Of a stretch of 26,905 nucleotides of DNA, positions 1-7,530 are shown piece after piece. How positions within the stretch are numbered: position 1 is the first letter of the stretch; every line of letters begins with the position of its first letter. The notes beneath the pieces were generated by a model. That model was not told the DNA's origin and made no database searches. It saw only the letters and a program-made list of their open reading frames with translations. The DNA is from an uncultured Lachnospiraceae bacterium (GTDB taxonomy: Bacteria; Bacillota; Clostridia; Lachnospirales; Lachnospiraceae): assembly GCA_900539175.1 (NCBI GenBank), contig UQAW01000056.1, positions 1 to 26,905 of the forward strand. Reading direction: 5' to 3'. Position numbers and translations under genes: made by a program.

Positions 1-3
1 CCC

Positions 4-35
4 GAATAGGGCGGATTTCGAATGTTTTTAGGATT
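4..35. repeat. 32-bp direct repeat, left copy
   Basis: These 32 bases recur exactly at 26872-26903 in the same orientation, just after the ferredoxin gene. The match starts three bases into the window and stops two bases before its end, so it is not a simple end-to-end overlap. It carries the sub-motif GGGCGGATTTCGAATG. It is probably a dispersed intergenic repeat, and the window boundaries may reflect it. Confidence 0.85.
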
Positions 36-163
36 GCGGGAGCATGAAATGCGGAACAATCCGTGTATCATAGGGGGCAAAATACCTTTTGACCCCAACA
101 TCATTTATATCCAGTATACAAGAACCCCTATTTAAGGGCAAGTGTTAATTTCTTCATTCTGAC

Positions 164-217
164 AAAATCTGACGGCAGTGTTATGCACAAGGGACCCATG
201 ATCTGCCGTCAGATTTT
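164..217. terminator. bidirectional terminator
   Basis: Two perfect 15-base arms (164-178 and 203-217, core TCTGACGGCAG / CTGCCGTCAGA) surround a 24-base loop. A run of T follows the stem on either strand. On the minus strand it lies directly after the stop of the small gene at 256-486, which it would terminate. Confidence 0.75.
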
Positions 218-255
218 TCCTGACATTCAAACAGGCAGTGCCATCTTACTTTGCT

Positions 256-486
256 CTACAAAGGATGTTCGTCCTCTTTTACATATATAAAATCCACCTG
301 TTCAATGATACCATCGTTATCAATATAGTCACGCATATAAGTTCCTTTTTCTGCAATTTCATATGCGTGTATGATGTCTTCCGGACTACTTTTTCTTCCA
401 TCAAGAGTTAATGTGATCATTCTGTTCTGAAATTCCATCAGTTCAGACTGCAGTGCTTCCATCCGAGTATAATCCAATTTTTTCAT
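256..486 (-). CDS. small hypothetical protein (76 aa)
   Basis: I do not recognise a family. The product is a small, soluble, acidic protein beginning MKKLDYTRMEALQ. It is predicted helical in its first half (EALQSELMEFQNRM) with a charged C-terminus, and has no signal peptide or membrane segment. The ATG at 486 is preferred over an in-frame TTG at 504 because it follows an AAGAAAAAGT stretch. A tiny upstream reading frame (MIDRKVYRGSMERLCA) with a good AGAGGATG ribosome site ends just before this start, so translational coupling is possible. The terminator at 164-217 closes the unit. The amino-acid composition looks like a real protein. Confidence 0.55.
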   Translation of the reverse strand: MKKLDYTRMEALQSELMEFQNRMITLTLDGRKSSPEDIIHAYEIAEKGTYMRDYIDNDGIIEQVDFIYVKEDEHPL

Positions 487-1007
487 ACTTTTTCTTAGGC
501 GCAAAGCCGCTCCATACTTCCGCGATATACTTTCCTATCAATCATGCGCCATCCTCTCTAAACTAAATTTCTAACAGGAACACGGCCAATCATCAGAAAA
601 CCTCGTATATGTAACATTTTGTAAATTACTGCTCAAAGGCAGCAACTATAGACCTTAACAACTATAAGGCACAAAATCGTTATTCCTATACACCAGACAT
701 TGAATACGCTCCGGATGAAATGTTGTGCTACCTGGTTTCATGTCATAAGAACTGCAATAACAGACACATGATTTTATCTGCTTGATATCACTTGGGAAAT
801 AAATTGATTAAAATATAGATATCCTGTCGAAAAATCTGAACCGGCGAATTGCCAAAGCTTGCGAAATGTATTAAAGACTCATGAATATTGGTATCTTGAA
901 AGTATCACTTCCTCTCTTACCACGTATCCATCATTGTCACTTCTTACTACTAATTATACTCATATGTGGAATTTTTTCAAGTAAATTCTAAAAAAAACGT
1001 GAAGTTC
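487..1007. other. intergenic region with a possible gene fragment
   Basis: No intact gene is visible in this stretch. On the minus strand, 655-795 is open and ends with a cysteine- and aromatic-rich peptide (…FHPERIQCLVYRNNDFVPYSC, then stop) that reads like the tail of a real protein. It lacks a start with a ribosome site and is stopped upstream, so it is at best a decayed gene end. The small reading frame coupled to the 76-aa gene also lies here. No RNA gene is recognisable. Confidence 0.3.
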
Positions 1008-1037
1008 TTTACATCTTTAAGGTTGATGGTATATACT
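1008..1037 (+). promoter_or_regulatory. mecA promoter
   Basis: A TTTACA -35 box (1008-1013) and TATACT -10 box (1032-1037) are separated by 18 bases and read toward mecA. This gives a leader of about 115 bases before the mecA start. Confidence 0.6.
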
Positions 1038-1157
1038 ATATGTAACGATAGCATCTTGCAGCCATCTGCCTTATGAAATGACTGCTGATTGTTTATCGTA
1101 TGAAACAAGCAGCCATTGACAGTATTTCGCTGTTGCGACTAAAAAGGATGTGATTTT

Positions 1158-1892
1158 ATGAAAATAGAAAAAATTAATGACAATCAGATTCGTTGCACGC
1201 TTACCAGCGATGATTTGGCAAACCGGGAAATTAAACTAAGTGAATTGGCTTACGGAACCGAGAAAGCCAAGAATCTGTTTCAGGATATGATGCAGCAGGC
1301 ACAAAAGGAGTTTGGTTTTGACTCTGATAATTCTCCGTTGATGGTGGAAGCAATTCCCATATCACCAGACAGCATTGTCCTCATCATCACAAAGGTAGAC
1401 GATCCGGAAGAATTGGACACTCGTTTTTCAAAATTTGCTCCTGACGGTAATGACGGTGCTTCCGCTGAAGTTCCGCAGATGGCAGGTGCAGATGACATCA
1501 TCGATATCTTCCATAAACTGACCGAGGCCAAGAAAAAGCTGCAGGAATTAAAAAAGGATGCAAAGGATCATACCTCCAGACAGAAAGATGTGCCTGTAAA
1601 TTTAATTCATGCATTTATTTTTCAGTCTCTGGATGACGCAATCCTTGCTGCCCATGGACTCAACGGATATTTTACCGGCAGGAACTCTTTATATAAAAAT
1701 GAAAAAGAGGGGAACTACCATCTGGTACTCCATCAATCCGGTTACACACCAGAAGACTTTAATAAAGTTTGCAATATCCTGTCTGAGTACGGAACCGGCA
1801 CCAATTTTTCCGCTGCCTCAGAAGCATATCTCCATGAGCATGGAACTTTGATCGTTGCCAAACAGGCGTTGCAGCAACTGACAAGTTTATAA
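1158..1892 (+). CDS. mecA: MecA-family adaptor protein for ClpCP
   Basis: This 244-aa protein has the layout of MecA/YpbH adaptors, which deliver substrates to the ClpC unfoldase for degradation by ClpP in the cytoplasm (family knowledge, best studied in competence control). The N-terminal substrate-binding domain opens MKIEKINDNQIRCTLTSDDL and includes the LSELAYGTEKAKNLFQDMM helix. An acidic, low-complexity linker covers roughly residues 85-145. The C-terminal ClpC-binding domain (about 148-235) has the typical F-x-SLDD and YF-GRNSLYKNE segments. The length is about normal. The start is fixed by AAAGGATGTG about 8 bases upstream. The gene is monocistronic: its own promoter is at 1008 and a terminator follows at 1912. 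The natural substrate in this organism is not known. Confidence 0.93.
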   Translation: MKIEKINDNQIRCTLTSDDLANREIKLSELAYGTEKAKNLFQDMMQQAQKEFGFDSDNSPLMVEAIPISPDSIVLIITKVDDPEELDTRFSKFAPDGNDGASAEVPQMAGADDIIDIFHKLTEAKKKLQELKKDAKDHTSRQKDVPVNLIHAFIFQSLDDAILAAHGLNGYFTGRNSLYKNEKEGNYHLVLHQSGYTPEDFNKVCNILSEYGTGTNFSAASEAYLHEHGTLIVAKQALQQLTSL

Positions 1893-1905
1893 TGGCGCTT
1901 AATAG

Positions 1906-1940
1906 AAAAACCCGCAGCAAATCATCTGCTGCGGATTTTT
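1906..1940 (+). terminator. mecA terminator
   Basis: An 8-bp GC-rich stem (CCGCAGCA 1912-1919, TGCTGCGG 1927-1934) is followed by ATTTTT. Five A bases lie on the other side, so it may also work for the minus-strand DUF1858 gene ending at 1985. Confidence 0.85.
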
Positions 1941-1984
1941 CTGTATCACTACAAGACAAAAAAGTCTCATCCCTTATTCTTTTC

Positions 1985-2191
1985 TTATGCCTGTCCTGCA
2001 AGAAAATCATTGATCTGCTGTTCCAGCACGTCAGCATCCATTCCGTGAACCATAGCCGCCTCTTCGAGTGTCTCGCCCTGAGCAGACGGACAACCGATAC
2101 AATGCATACCTGCTCTCATCAGGATAGCTGCAATATTCTGATCTAATCTGATCAACTCACCGATAGTCATATCTTTGGAAACTTTTGCCAT
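1985..2191 (-). CDS. DUF1858-domain protein with CxxC motif
   Basis: This small 68-aa protein fits the DUF1858 / hybrid-cluster-protein-associated redox disulfide family. The sequence MTIGELIRLDQNIAAILMRAGMHCIGCPSA contains the diagnostic CxGC pair (C-I-G-C) followed by QGETLEEAA and a helical C-terminus. Family members are small cytoplasmic proteins of unclear function, thought to act in redox or metal handling. Length is normal for the family. AAGGAGG lies about 9 bases before the ATG, and the gene has its own promoter at 2288-2316. It is transcribed toward mecA, with the shared terminator between them. Confidence 0.9.
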   Translation of the reverse strand: MAKVSKDMTIGELIRLDQNIAAILMRAGMHCIGCPSAQGETLEEAAMVHGMDADVLEQQINDFLAGQA

Positions 2192-2287
2192 GTTCTGATT
2201 CCTCCTTCAACTCGTTACACTGCTGCTGTTTTATCTCTTTACCTGCATATCACAGGCACTGTGTCTTAACAGCTACACTGTGTTTTC

Positions 2288-2316
2288 ATTATAATACCTT
2301 TTTTATACTTTCGCAA
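2288..2316 (-). promoter_or_regulatory. promoter of the DUF1858 gene
   Basis: On the minus strand, TTGCGA (complement of 2311-2316) and a perfect TATAAT (complement of 2288-2293) are separated by 17 bases. They lie about 100 bases before the start codon. Confidence 0.65.
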
Positions 2317-2479
2317 GTCCCACATCATTTGAGTTGCTTCATGTCACTAAAAAACGGTTATCTTTTTCCTATTTCTAAATTCCTTTCTCCCTTGTCAGAT
2401 ACTTTTCCAAAGATCGTCTTTGTCGTATTCTCAAAAATAAAATTATTCATGTGATCTATCCTCTCTATTGATTTATTTT

Positions 2480-3595
2480 TCAGTCGCTTTCTATATTGAT
2501 CACCACATATTCACAATGCTCTTCTGTTCTGATTGGATATCCCCATCCGGTAAATCCGGAAGATACAATCACTTTACATGCACCTTCTTGATATTCTCCA
2601 TAATTCAATATTCCTGCCAGTTCTGACAAAACGCCAACGGGCCAGACCTGTCCCGCATGCGTATGTCCGGAAATCTCCAGATCCACACCCTGTGCACTGT
2701 TTTCTTCCGCTTCCACAGGCTGATGATCCGCCAGAATAATATATTTCTCCCGGTCAATCCCATCCAATATCTCCTCTGTGGATGCTCTTCCGGAAACATT
2801 TCCCCATGCGGCATCCCCTCTCCCTGCAATGACAAGATCATCACGAATCTCTACATAATCATCTTCCAAAATTACAATTCCATTTTCGGTTATGGCATGC
2901 TCCAATTCCTCGTTTGTGAAACTCCGGTTCTGTGTATATGGCTGTCTGTCATGATTTCCGTATACATAATAAATACCATAATGATTTGTAATTCCGCCTA
3001 ATATCTGAAAAACCTCCTGCATCTGCTCTTTTGAGGTTCCCTCCTCTACGATGTCACCCCCAAGCACTACAATATCCGGATTCTGCGCATTGATTTCTTC
3101 AATCTTATTTTTCAATACTTCCGTATCCTGTATTGTACCATAATGTGTATCTGTGATCAGAACCACTTTATAATCGCCCAGATTTTTTTCTGTCTTCAAA
3201 AGATATTCCGTTTTGATCACATGGTTCATATTAAAAAATCCATATATAAGCAACAGTGCGGCAGCTGCAACGGGAAGTAAACCGCATCCATACAGCCTTC
3301 TGCCGAACCTATATAGTTTCCCCGGCTGTCGCTTATGGCAGATTACTTTTGTAAACAGGGCAATCACATCAAACAGCAGCGCAAACGTCAGCAAATGAAG
3401 AATAATCACAATCCTGACACTCCACATATTTCTGCAAGCCAATGCTATGACCACGGCTAAAACTACTGCTGATATTTTAAATGGGATTTTTCTCACATCC
3501 ATACCATAAAATTCCATGGTTCTTCGAATATAGCAATATACATAGATCCCCACCAATATTTCTACCGCGATTAAAATCAATCGAAAAACAGCCAT
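2480..3595 (-). CDS. membrane-anchored metallophosphoesterase, copy 1
   Basis: This 371-aa protein is a calcineurin-like phosphoesterase of the YaeI/YkuE type: an N-terminal membrane part with about four hydrophobic segments (roughly residues 1-22, 40-60, 63-85 and 108-128), then a catalytic domain. All metal-binding motifs are present in order: DTHYG, GGDIV, YGNHD, and GHTHAGQ near the C-terminus. Relatives hydrolyse phosphate esters or lipid pyrophosphates at the membrane; the substrate here is unknown. The ATG at 3595 is chosen because GGAGG lies 5 bases upstream, while the TTG at 3598 is too close. It sits 11 bases after the deleted LysR gene, apparently as one transcript. A second, highly similar copy lies at 24294-25430. 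Confidence 0.92.
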   Translation of the reverse strand: MAVFRLILIAVEILVGIYVYCYIRRTMEFYGMDVRKIPFKISAVVLAVVIALACRNMWSVRIVIILHLLTFALLFDVIALFTKVICHKRQPGKLYRFGRRLYGCGLLPVAAAALLLIYGFFNMNHVIKTEYLLKTEKNLGDYKVVLITDTHYGTIQDTEVLKNKIEEINAQNPDIVVLGGDIVEEGTSKEQMQEVFQILGGITNHYGIYYVYGNHDRQPYTQNRSFTNEELEHAITENGIVILEDDYVEIRDDLVIAGRGDAAWGNVSGRASTEEILDGIDREKYIILADHQPVEAEENSAQGVDLEISGHTHAGQVWPVGVLSELAGILNYGEYQEGACKVIVSSGFTGWGYPIRTEEHCEYVVINIESD

Positions 3596-3606
3596 CAAAC
3601 CCTCCT

Positions 3607-3780
3607 TTATTTTCCAACTTCCACTACCTGTTTCACTGCTTCCAAAAATTTCCTCACTGTTTCAGAGGGTCTGGTAGAATGGAGAATCCCAAACGGAATC
3701 GTATAATTCCACTCAACCGCCTTATTAAAACTCCCGGCATCCGCTACACGGATAAATGTTTCTAACTGTGGATTGTACAA
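3607..3780 (-). pseudogene. internally deleted LysR-type regulator gene
   Basis: The 57-codon frame starts at a TTG with a textbook GGAGG 8 bases upstream and ends at TAA. Its first ~22 residues (YNPQLETFIRVADAGSFNKA) are the start of a LysR-type helix-turn-helix. From residue ~24 it jumps straight to what looks like a LysR C-terminus (WNYTIPFGILHST, then a helix ending VKQVVEVGK). LysR proteins are usually about 290-300 aa, so roughly 235 codons are missing while the frame is kept. The recognition helix and effector domain are gone, so it cannot be a normal regulator. It is the 5' neighbour of metallophosphoesterase copy 1, which may still depend on its promoter and translation. Confidence 0.75.
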
Positions 3781-3870
3781 ATTTCTTACCTCCTGCTATT
3801 GCTATTCATCTTCTCACTTTTAGGATAGCACTCCCTTTTGTTTCTGTCATCGCTTTTATTTAAAATCTAC

Positions 3871-4629
3871 TTATTTTCCCAAACCAAGACTTTTTGCCCA
3901 CGCAATGACATCCTCTGCGCTGTCAACAACATCTTCCCTTGAAACTTTATAGCTATTGGTGCTCACAGTCGCATTTGGCTGCATTTTCTGGATTGTGCTT
4001 TCTGTTCTGGAAAAACCACTGCCTCCATGAGGACAAAATGGGATAATTGTCTTTCCCGAAAAATCATATTCTTCAAGAAATGTATAAAGCGGCTGCGGCA
4101 TATTCCCCCACCAGTTCGGATAACCAAGGATGATCGTGTCATACTGCTCTGGATTTTCAATATGTGAAGCAAGTTCTGGCCGGGCATCCGCTGCCTGTTC
4201 GTCAGAAGCCTGATTTACCAATGTCTCATGATCCAATGGATATTCCTGTACGGTTTCAATACGGAATAAATCACCGCCAATCGTCTCCTGAATTGTCTGC
4301 GCAATATACTGCACATTTCCTAATTTCTCACCATCCTTCACTACGATGCTGGCACCGGCAATTGCATCCGCGCCATCCGTATCCACATCCTCCGGGACAG
4401 AAAAATATGCAATCAAAATACTTCCTTCGTCGGAAACAGATTCTTGATTCTCTGAAACCTTATCTACAGTCTGGGAAGATTTATTTTCTACACTTTTCTC
4501 GCTCTCTTCGACTTTGTTGGAAGATGTTTCCGTCTGTGTCGTCTGATTGGCATCTTCTTTTTCACTGCTGCAGGCAGCCAGAGAAAAAACCAATGTTGCT
4601 GAAAGAATCATAACTGTCAATTTCTTCAT
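3871..4629 (-). CDS. flavodoxin-domain lipoprotein
   Basis: This 252-aa protein begins with a lipoprotein signal peptide (MKKLTVMILSATLVFSLAAC) whose lipobox cysteine is residue 20. A Ser/Thr/Glu-rich tether of about 50 residues follows, then a flavodoxin-like domain (about 73-250). The domain starts ILIAYFSVPEDVDTDG, where the phosphate-binding loop is unlike the usual Ser/Thr-rich one. It continues through DTIILGYPNWWGNMP (FMN-contact region) and FSGKTIIPFCPHGGSGFS. Such proteins are expected to bind FMN and carry electrons outside the membrane; the partners are unknown. AGGAG lies upstream of the ATG. It has its own MerR-type promoter and is paralogous to the split gene at 5557/12933. Confidence 0.88.
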   Translation of the reverse strand: MKKLTVMILSATLVFSLAACSSEKEDANQTTQTETSSNKVEESEKSVENKSSQTVDKVSENQESVSDEGSILIAYFSVPEDVDTDGADAIAGASIVVKDGEKLGNVQYIAQTIQETIGGDLFRIETVQEYPLDHETLVNQASDEQAADARPELASHIENPEQYDTIILGYPNWWGNMPQPLYTFLEEYDFSGKTIIPFCPHGGSGFSRTESTIQKMQPNATVSTNSYKVSREDVVDSAEDVIAWAKSLGLGK

Positions 4630-4736
4630 TTCTGTTCTACTCCTTATTTAAAAGATTTATGTTGTTGGGTTCAACAAACATTTTTCCTACAATACCTATG
4701 GATTGCTATGCACTTTGTGGTATCATATGTATATAT

Positions 4737-4767
4737 AGTATAATTTACGGTAGCTACTACCGGTCAA
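4737..4767 (-). promoter_or_regulatory. MerR-type promoter of the flavodoxin gene
   Basis: On the minus strand TTGACC (complement of 4762-4767) and TATACT (complement of 4737-4742) are separated by 19 bases, too long for normal polymerase contact. A dyad sits between them (CGGTAG 4748-4753 / CTACCG 4757-4762). A 19-base spacer filled by a palindrome is the hallmark of MerR-family activated promoters, which suggests the flavodoxin is induced by a metal, thiol or redox signal. The regulator gene is not in the window. Confidence 0.5.
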
Positions 4768-4822
4768 CACCAAATAAGATTTTTCACACTTTTTTCACCT
4801 TTTCCTTCTCTGTGATTCAGTA

Positions 4823-4854
4823 AATGCAGCCAGACAAAAATATCTGGCTGCATT
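4823..4854 (-). terminator. inverted repeat, probable terminator of the FMN-reductase gene
   Basis: Perfect 12-bp arms (AATGCAGCCAGA 4823-4834, TCTGGCTGCATT 4843-4854) and an 8-base loop lie about 20 bases after the stop of the gene ending at 4874. The T tract after the stem is poor (TTTAC), so termination may be partial. Confidence 0.5.
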
Positions 4855-4873
4855 ACATCCCTCACAATTCTTC

Positions 4874-5509
4874 TTATCGGATAAAATTTGTAAAGATGGG
4901 CGGTTCTTGCTTCGGCATAGGTATACCTGCTTTTCTTGCCGCTTCCTGACATTTCAGCATATAAGCCATATTTCTTCCCAATACCCGCATCGTATACAAC
5001 CCCTCGGCATCCTGCTTCACCTGTTCTGCACTGGCCCCATGCACCATATTCCAATATCTGGAGGATACCACCGGCATCTCCTGAATGGTAAAATATTTAT
5101 TCATCTGATCAAATGTTGCAGTTGTTCCTGCACGTCTTGCTGAAATCACTGCCGCTGCCGGTTTCATATAAAACGCTTTATTTGCATTGCCTCCCAATTC
5201 GGAGTAGAACAACCGATCCATAAATGCCGTCACATTCCCGCTGGCTGCACCATAATGAACAGGGGTTCCAAATATAAATCCATCTGCCTCATAAGCCTTT
5301 TTCCGGAACTGATTGACTACATCATCAAATACGCACTTCTGCTTCTCCTGGCATTTCTTACAGGCAATGCAGCCTCCTATCGGTTTATTCCCAATCCAGA
5401 AAATCTCTGTCTCAATCCCTTCTTTATTTAACGTTTCTGCAACCTCACATAAAGCTGTATAAGTGCAGCCTGTTTTATGCGGACCTCCATTTACTAATAC
5501 TACCTTCAT
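4874..5509 (-). CDS. NADPH-dependent FMN reductase / flavodoxin-fold iron-sulfur flavoprotein family
   Basis: This 211-aa cytoplasmic flavoprotein starts MKVVLVNGGPHKTGCTYTAL, the flavin-phosphate loop of the NADPH-dependent FMN reductase superfamily. Next comes a cysteine motif, GGCIACKKCQEKQKC, seen in the iron-sulfur flavoprotein subgroup (C-x2-C-x2-C spacing plus a further Cys). Then come GFIFGTPVHYGAASGNVTAFMDR (dimer and flavin contacts) and KPAAAVISARRAGTT. The length is typical, and AGGAG lies 7 bases before the ATG. It follows the C-terminal fragment of a broken flavodoxin gene by 47 bases, so the insertion upstream may have cut it off from its original promoter. Confidence 0.88.
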   Translation of the reverse strand: MKVVLVNGGPHKTGCTYTALCEVAETLNKEGIETEIFWIGNKPIGGCIACKKCQEKQKCVFDDVVNQFRKKAYEADGFIFGTPVHYGAASGNVTAFMDRLFYSELGGNANKAFYMKPAAAVISARRAGTTATFDQMNKYFTIQEMPVVSSRYWNMVHGASAEQVKQDAEGLYTMRVLGRNMAYMLKCQEAARKAGIPMPKQEPPIFTNFIR

Positions 5510-5556
5510 ACCAATCTCCTGCCTTTCCTGAAATATTACCTGATAAGTTATAGTTT

Positions 5557-5800
5557 CTAATATCCTAAGCCATCCAGCCAGTCTGCCACGTCATCGGCAG
5601 CATCTGTCACATCCTGTTCACTAACCGTAAATCCATCCCTGATAACCTCTGCATCTGGTTCCAGTTCCTGAATTGTCTCAATCGTACCTGAAAAGCGGCT
5701 TCCATTATGTACATTGAAAGGAATGATCGTCTTTCCTGAAAAATCATATTCCTCAAAGAAACTGTACATCACCATCGGCATATCTGCCCACCAGTTCGGA
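5557..5800 (-). pseudogene. C-terminal half of a split flavodoxin lipoprotein gene
   Basis: Reading on the minus strand, homology starts at PNWWADMPMVMYSFFEEYDF and runs to the natural flavodoxin end (…DVADWLDGLGY). The PNWW and FSGKTIIPF motifs match the intact paralogue at 3871-4629. Upstream of PNWW the sequence changes abruptly to unrelated residues. The missing first part lies 7.1 kb away at 12933-13381 on the same strand and stops precisely at GYP. Together they would make one lipoprotein of about 230 residues. An ATG inside the fragment has no useful ribosome site, so it is unlikely to give a working protein. Confidence 0.88.
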
Positions 5801-5848
5801 AAATAAAATCTCTCATTTAATAAAAAATCCTTATTTTATAGCTATTCT

Positions 5849-5867
5849 ACACAATACACATTTTTCA
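5849..5867. repeat. subterminal repeat of the element, left end
   Basis: ACACAATACACA at 5849-5860 recurs inverted near the right end as TGTGTATCGTGT (12856-12867; 11 of 12 bases). ATACACATTTTT also recurs directly at 12834. Both copies are within about 100 bases of the inferred ends and could be recombinase-binding sites. Confidence 0.35.
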
Positions 5868-5874
5868 ATTTTGC

Positions 5875-6276
5875 TTAGCTGTCCATCCGTTCTGTCAAAT
5901 CTCTATTTTTTGACATCTTTTCCAGTTTTTTCGCCATCTTTAGATTCTCTTTTTTCAATCGTTCGTTTTCTTCCAGCAATCTCCTCAATTCATTCTGATA
6001 AATATCGACCTGCTTTTCCAGGCTTTTCTCTCGCACTTCCCGCTTAATCTGCGCCATTTTACCTTGATCGGCCTTTTCTCGTTCTTCATTCAACACAGAC
6101 TTTACTTCCTAATTCTTATAAAAAAATCCTCTGGACAAACCTGTATTTTGCGAAAGTTCGGCCACTGATAATGATTTTCCTTCCGAAGCCGTTCTGCGGA
6201 TTTCTTCAACAGCAAGTGCTATTTTTCTTCTGCTTTCCTGGCGGTTGACTTCATTTATCTTATCGTATTTCGTCAT
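5875..6276 (-). pseudogene. tnpC: Tn554 TnpC-like protein with an in-frame UAG
   Basis: The gene starts at ATG 6276 with GGAGG 10 bases upstream. It reads MTKYDKINEVNRQESRRKIA, then a helix-turn-helix-like segment (SVAELSQNTGLSRGFFYKN). A TAG at 6109-6111 interrupts codon 56, where related proteins continue. The same frame then resumes (EVKSVLNEEREKADQGKM) into a long coiled coil (QVDIYQNELRRLLEENERL) and ends at 5875, about 132 codons in all. TnpC-type proteins are small accessory factors that influence orientation or efficiency of Tn554-like integration. The split leaves a 55-aa N-terminal piece and a possible GTG-initiated coiled-coil piece from 6096. A nonsense mutation is the simplest explanation. 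Confidence 0.7.
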
Positions 6277-7522
6277 TAATAAATTCCCTCCCAGGTTGTT
6301 TTCCATCTTTTCATAATATTCCATGGATTTTTTAGCGAGTTCTTCATCAACCAGTCCAATATTTTTCTTTACAATTTCATCCGTTGAATAACCCATATAA
6401 TCACGGATTGTCTGAATCGAAGTACCGTTCCGATAAAATGTCTTACACAATTCTTTCTGATAGCCGTTTCCTTTAAACACATATTCATCTGTCAATATAC
6501 CTGCCTTTCTGCACTCTTTCATGATTGCATTTTGGAAGCCTTCCGCAGTAAACTTCTTACCAGCATTTAGGAAAAGCAGATTTTCTATATGTATGCGATT
6601 TCTATTCGAATATTTCAGGACAAGCCAATGCAGGATGTCAGGAACAGGGATACTTCTGGTAGTATCCGGCACCTTCATCCAGCTATGCTCATCTTTATAA
6701 TAGAAATCCGCATTTCTTAAAAGAAATAATTGGCCTTTTCTAATTCCTGTAAAAAGTAGAATTAGACTCATTATTCGCAGCTGTTCTGGAAATTTCCTGA
6801 GATGAGCCGATAACAAATCCAGTTTTTGATCTAATTTGTCTATTTCATTTACAGTCGGATAATTCTTCTTATAATACAACGCAATTGGACTAGAAAACTC
6901 ACTAATGCAACCAGTCACTTGTAGGTAGCATAAAAATGCCGAAATAACCTGCAATTTGTTGTTATAACTTTGGGCTTTAATATTTTGCATAGTCAATCGA
7001 TTAAAATATTCTTTTATAATAGCAAACTCAATATCCAAAAAGGAAAAACTATCAATCGTGTTACTGCGGCTATATCTTTTAGACAAAATATTCAACCGTT
7101 CAACAAACCAAACATTGGCTTCCCAATCAATTTCCGTAGACTCCACAAATAATACTTTCCGGCAAAACAGGACAAATATTGTCATATTCTCTTTTCAGCA
7201 TAGAATAATATTCCGGCTCCTGATTTTTCTCCATTTTCATAATATTTTTTAGACCGCTTTTTTCAGCATAGCAAAACAGGCACTTTAGCGGAAGCAAGTA
7301 CCTGTTTCGTCTATCTTCTCTGTTTTTTATTGTTCTTACAATTTCATTCAGAAGTATTTCTATCTGCATCTTTATCTTTTCATCAAGATCTTTATCAAAA
7401 TCCCAGTACAATATTCTCTGGTCAGACTCTTTTTGAAACGATTGAGCCACATTACCTTTAAAATGTTCCGGCAGATAGATTTTCTGTTTAAGCGGAATCT
7501 TTTTCTTCATATGTCTTGTCAA
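6277..7522 (-). pseudogene. degenerate Tn554-like tyrosine recombinase (frameshifted)
   Basis: Two overlapping frames make one recombinase. The N-terminal part (7522 down to ~7150, MKKKIPLKQKIYLPEHFKGN…) ends at PVLPES. The sequence continues in another frame at LFVESTEIDWEANVWFVERL, implying a 1-base indel near 7140-7165. The rest has SAM-like core-binding and catalytic-domain features. The first catalytic Arg is visible in LLFTGIRKGQLFLLR. The usual H-x-x-R box reads NGYQ (in FKGNGYQKELCKTFY), the LGH motif reads MGY, and the expected nucleophile Tyr position reads Asn (VKKNIG). There is no stop between this frame and tnpC, so the two are fused in frame. Tn554 has two recombinases; only this one is present. 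Inactive by every visible criterion. Confidence 0.72.
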
Positions 7523-7530
7523 AGTAACCT

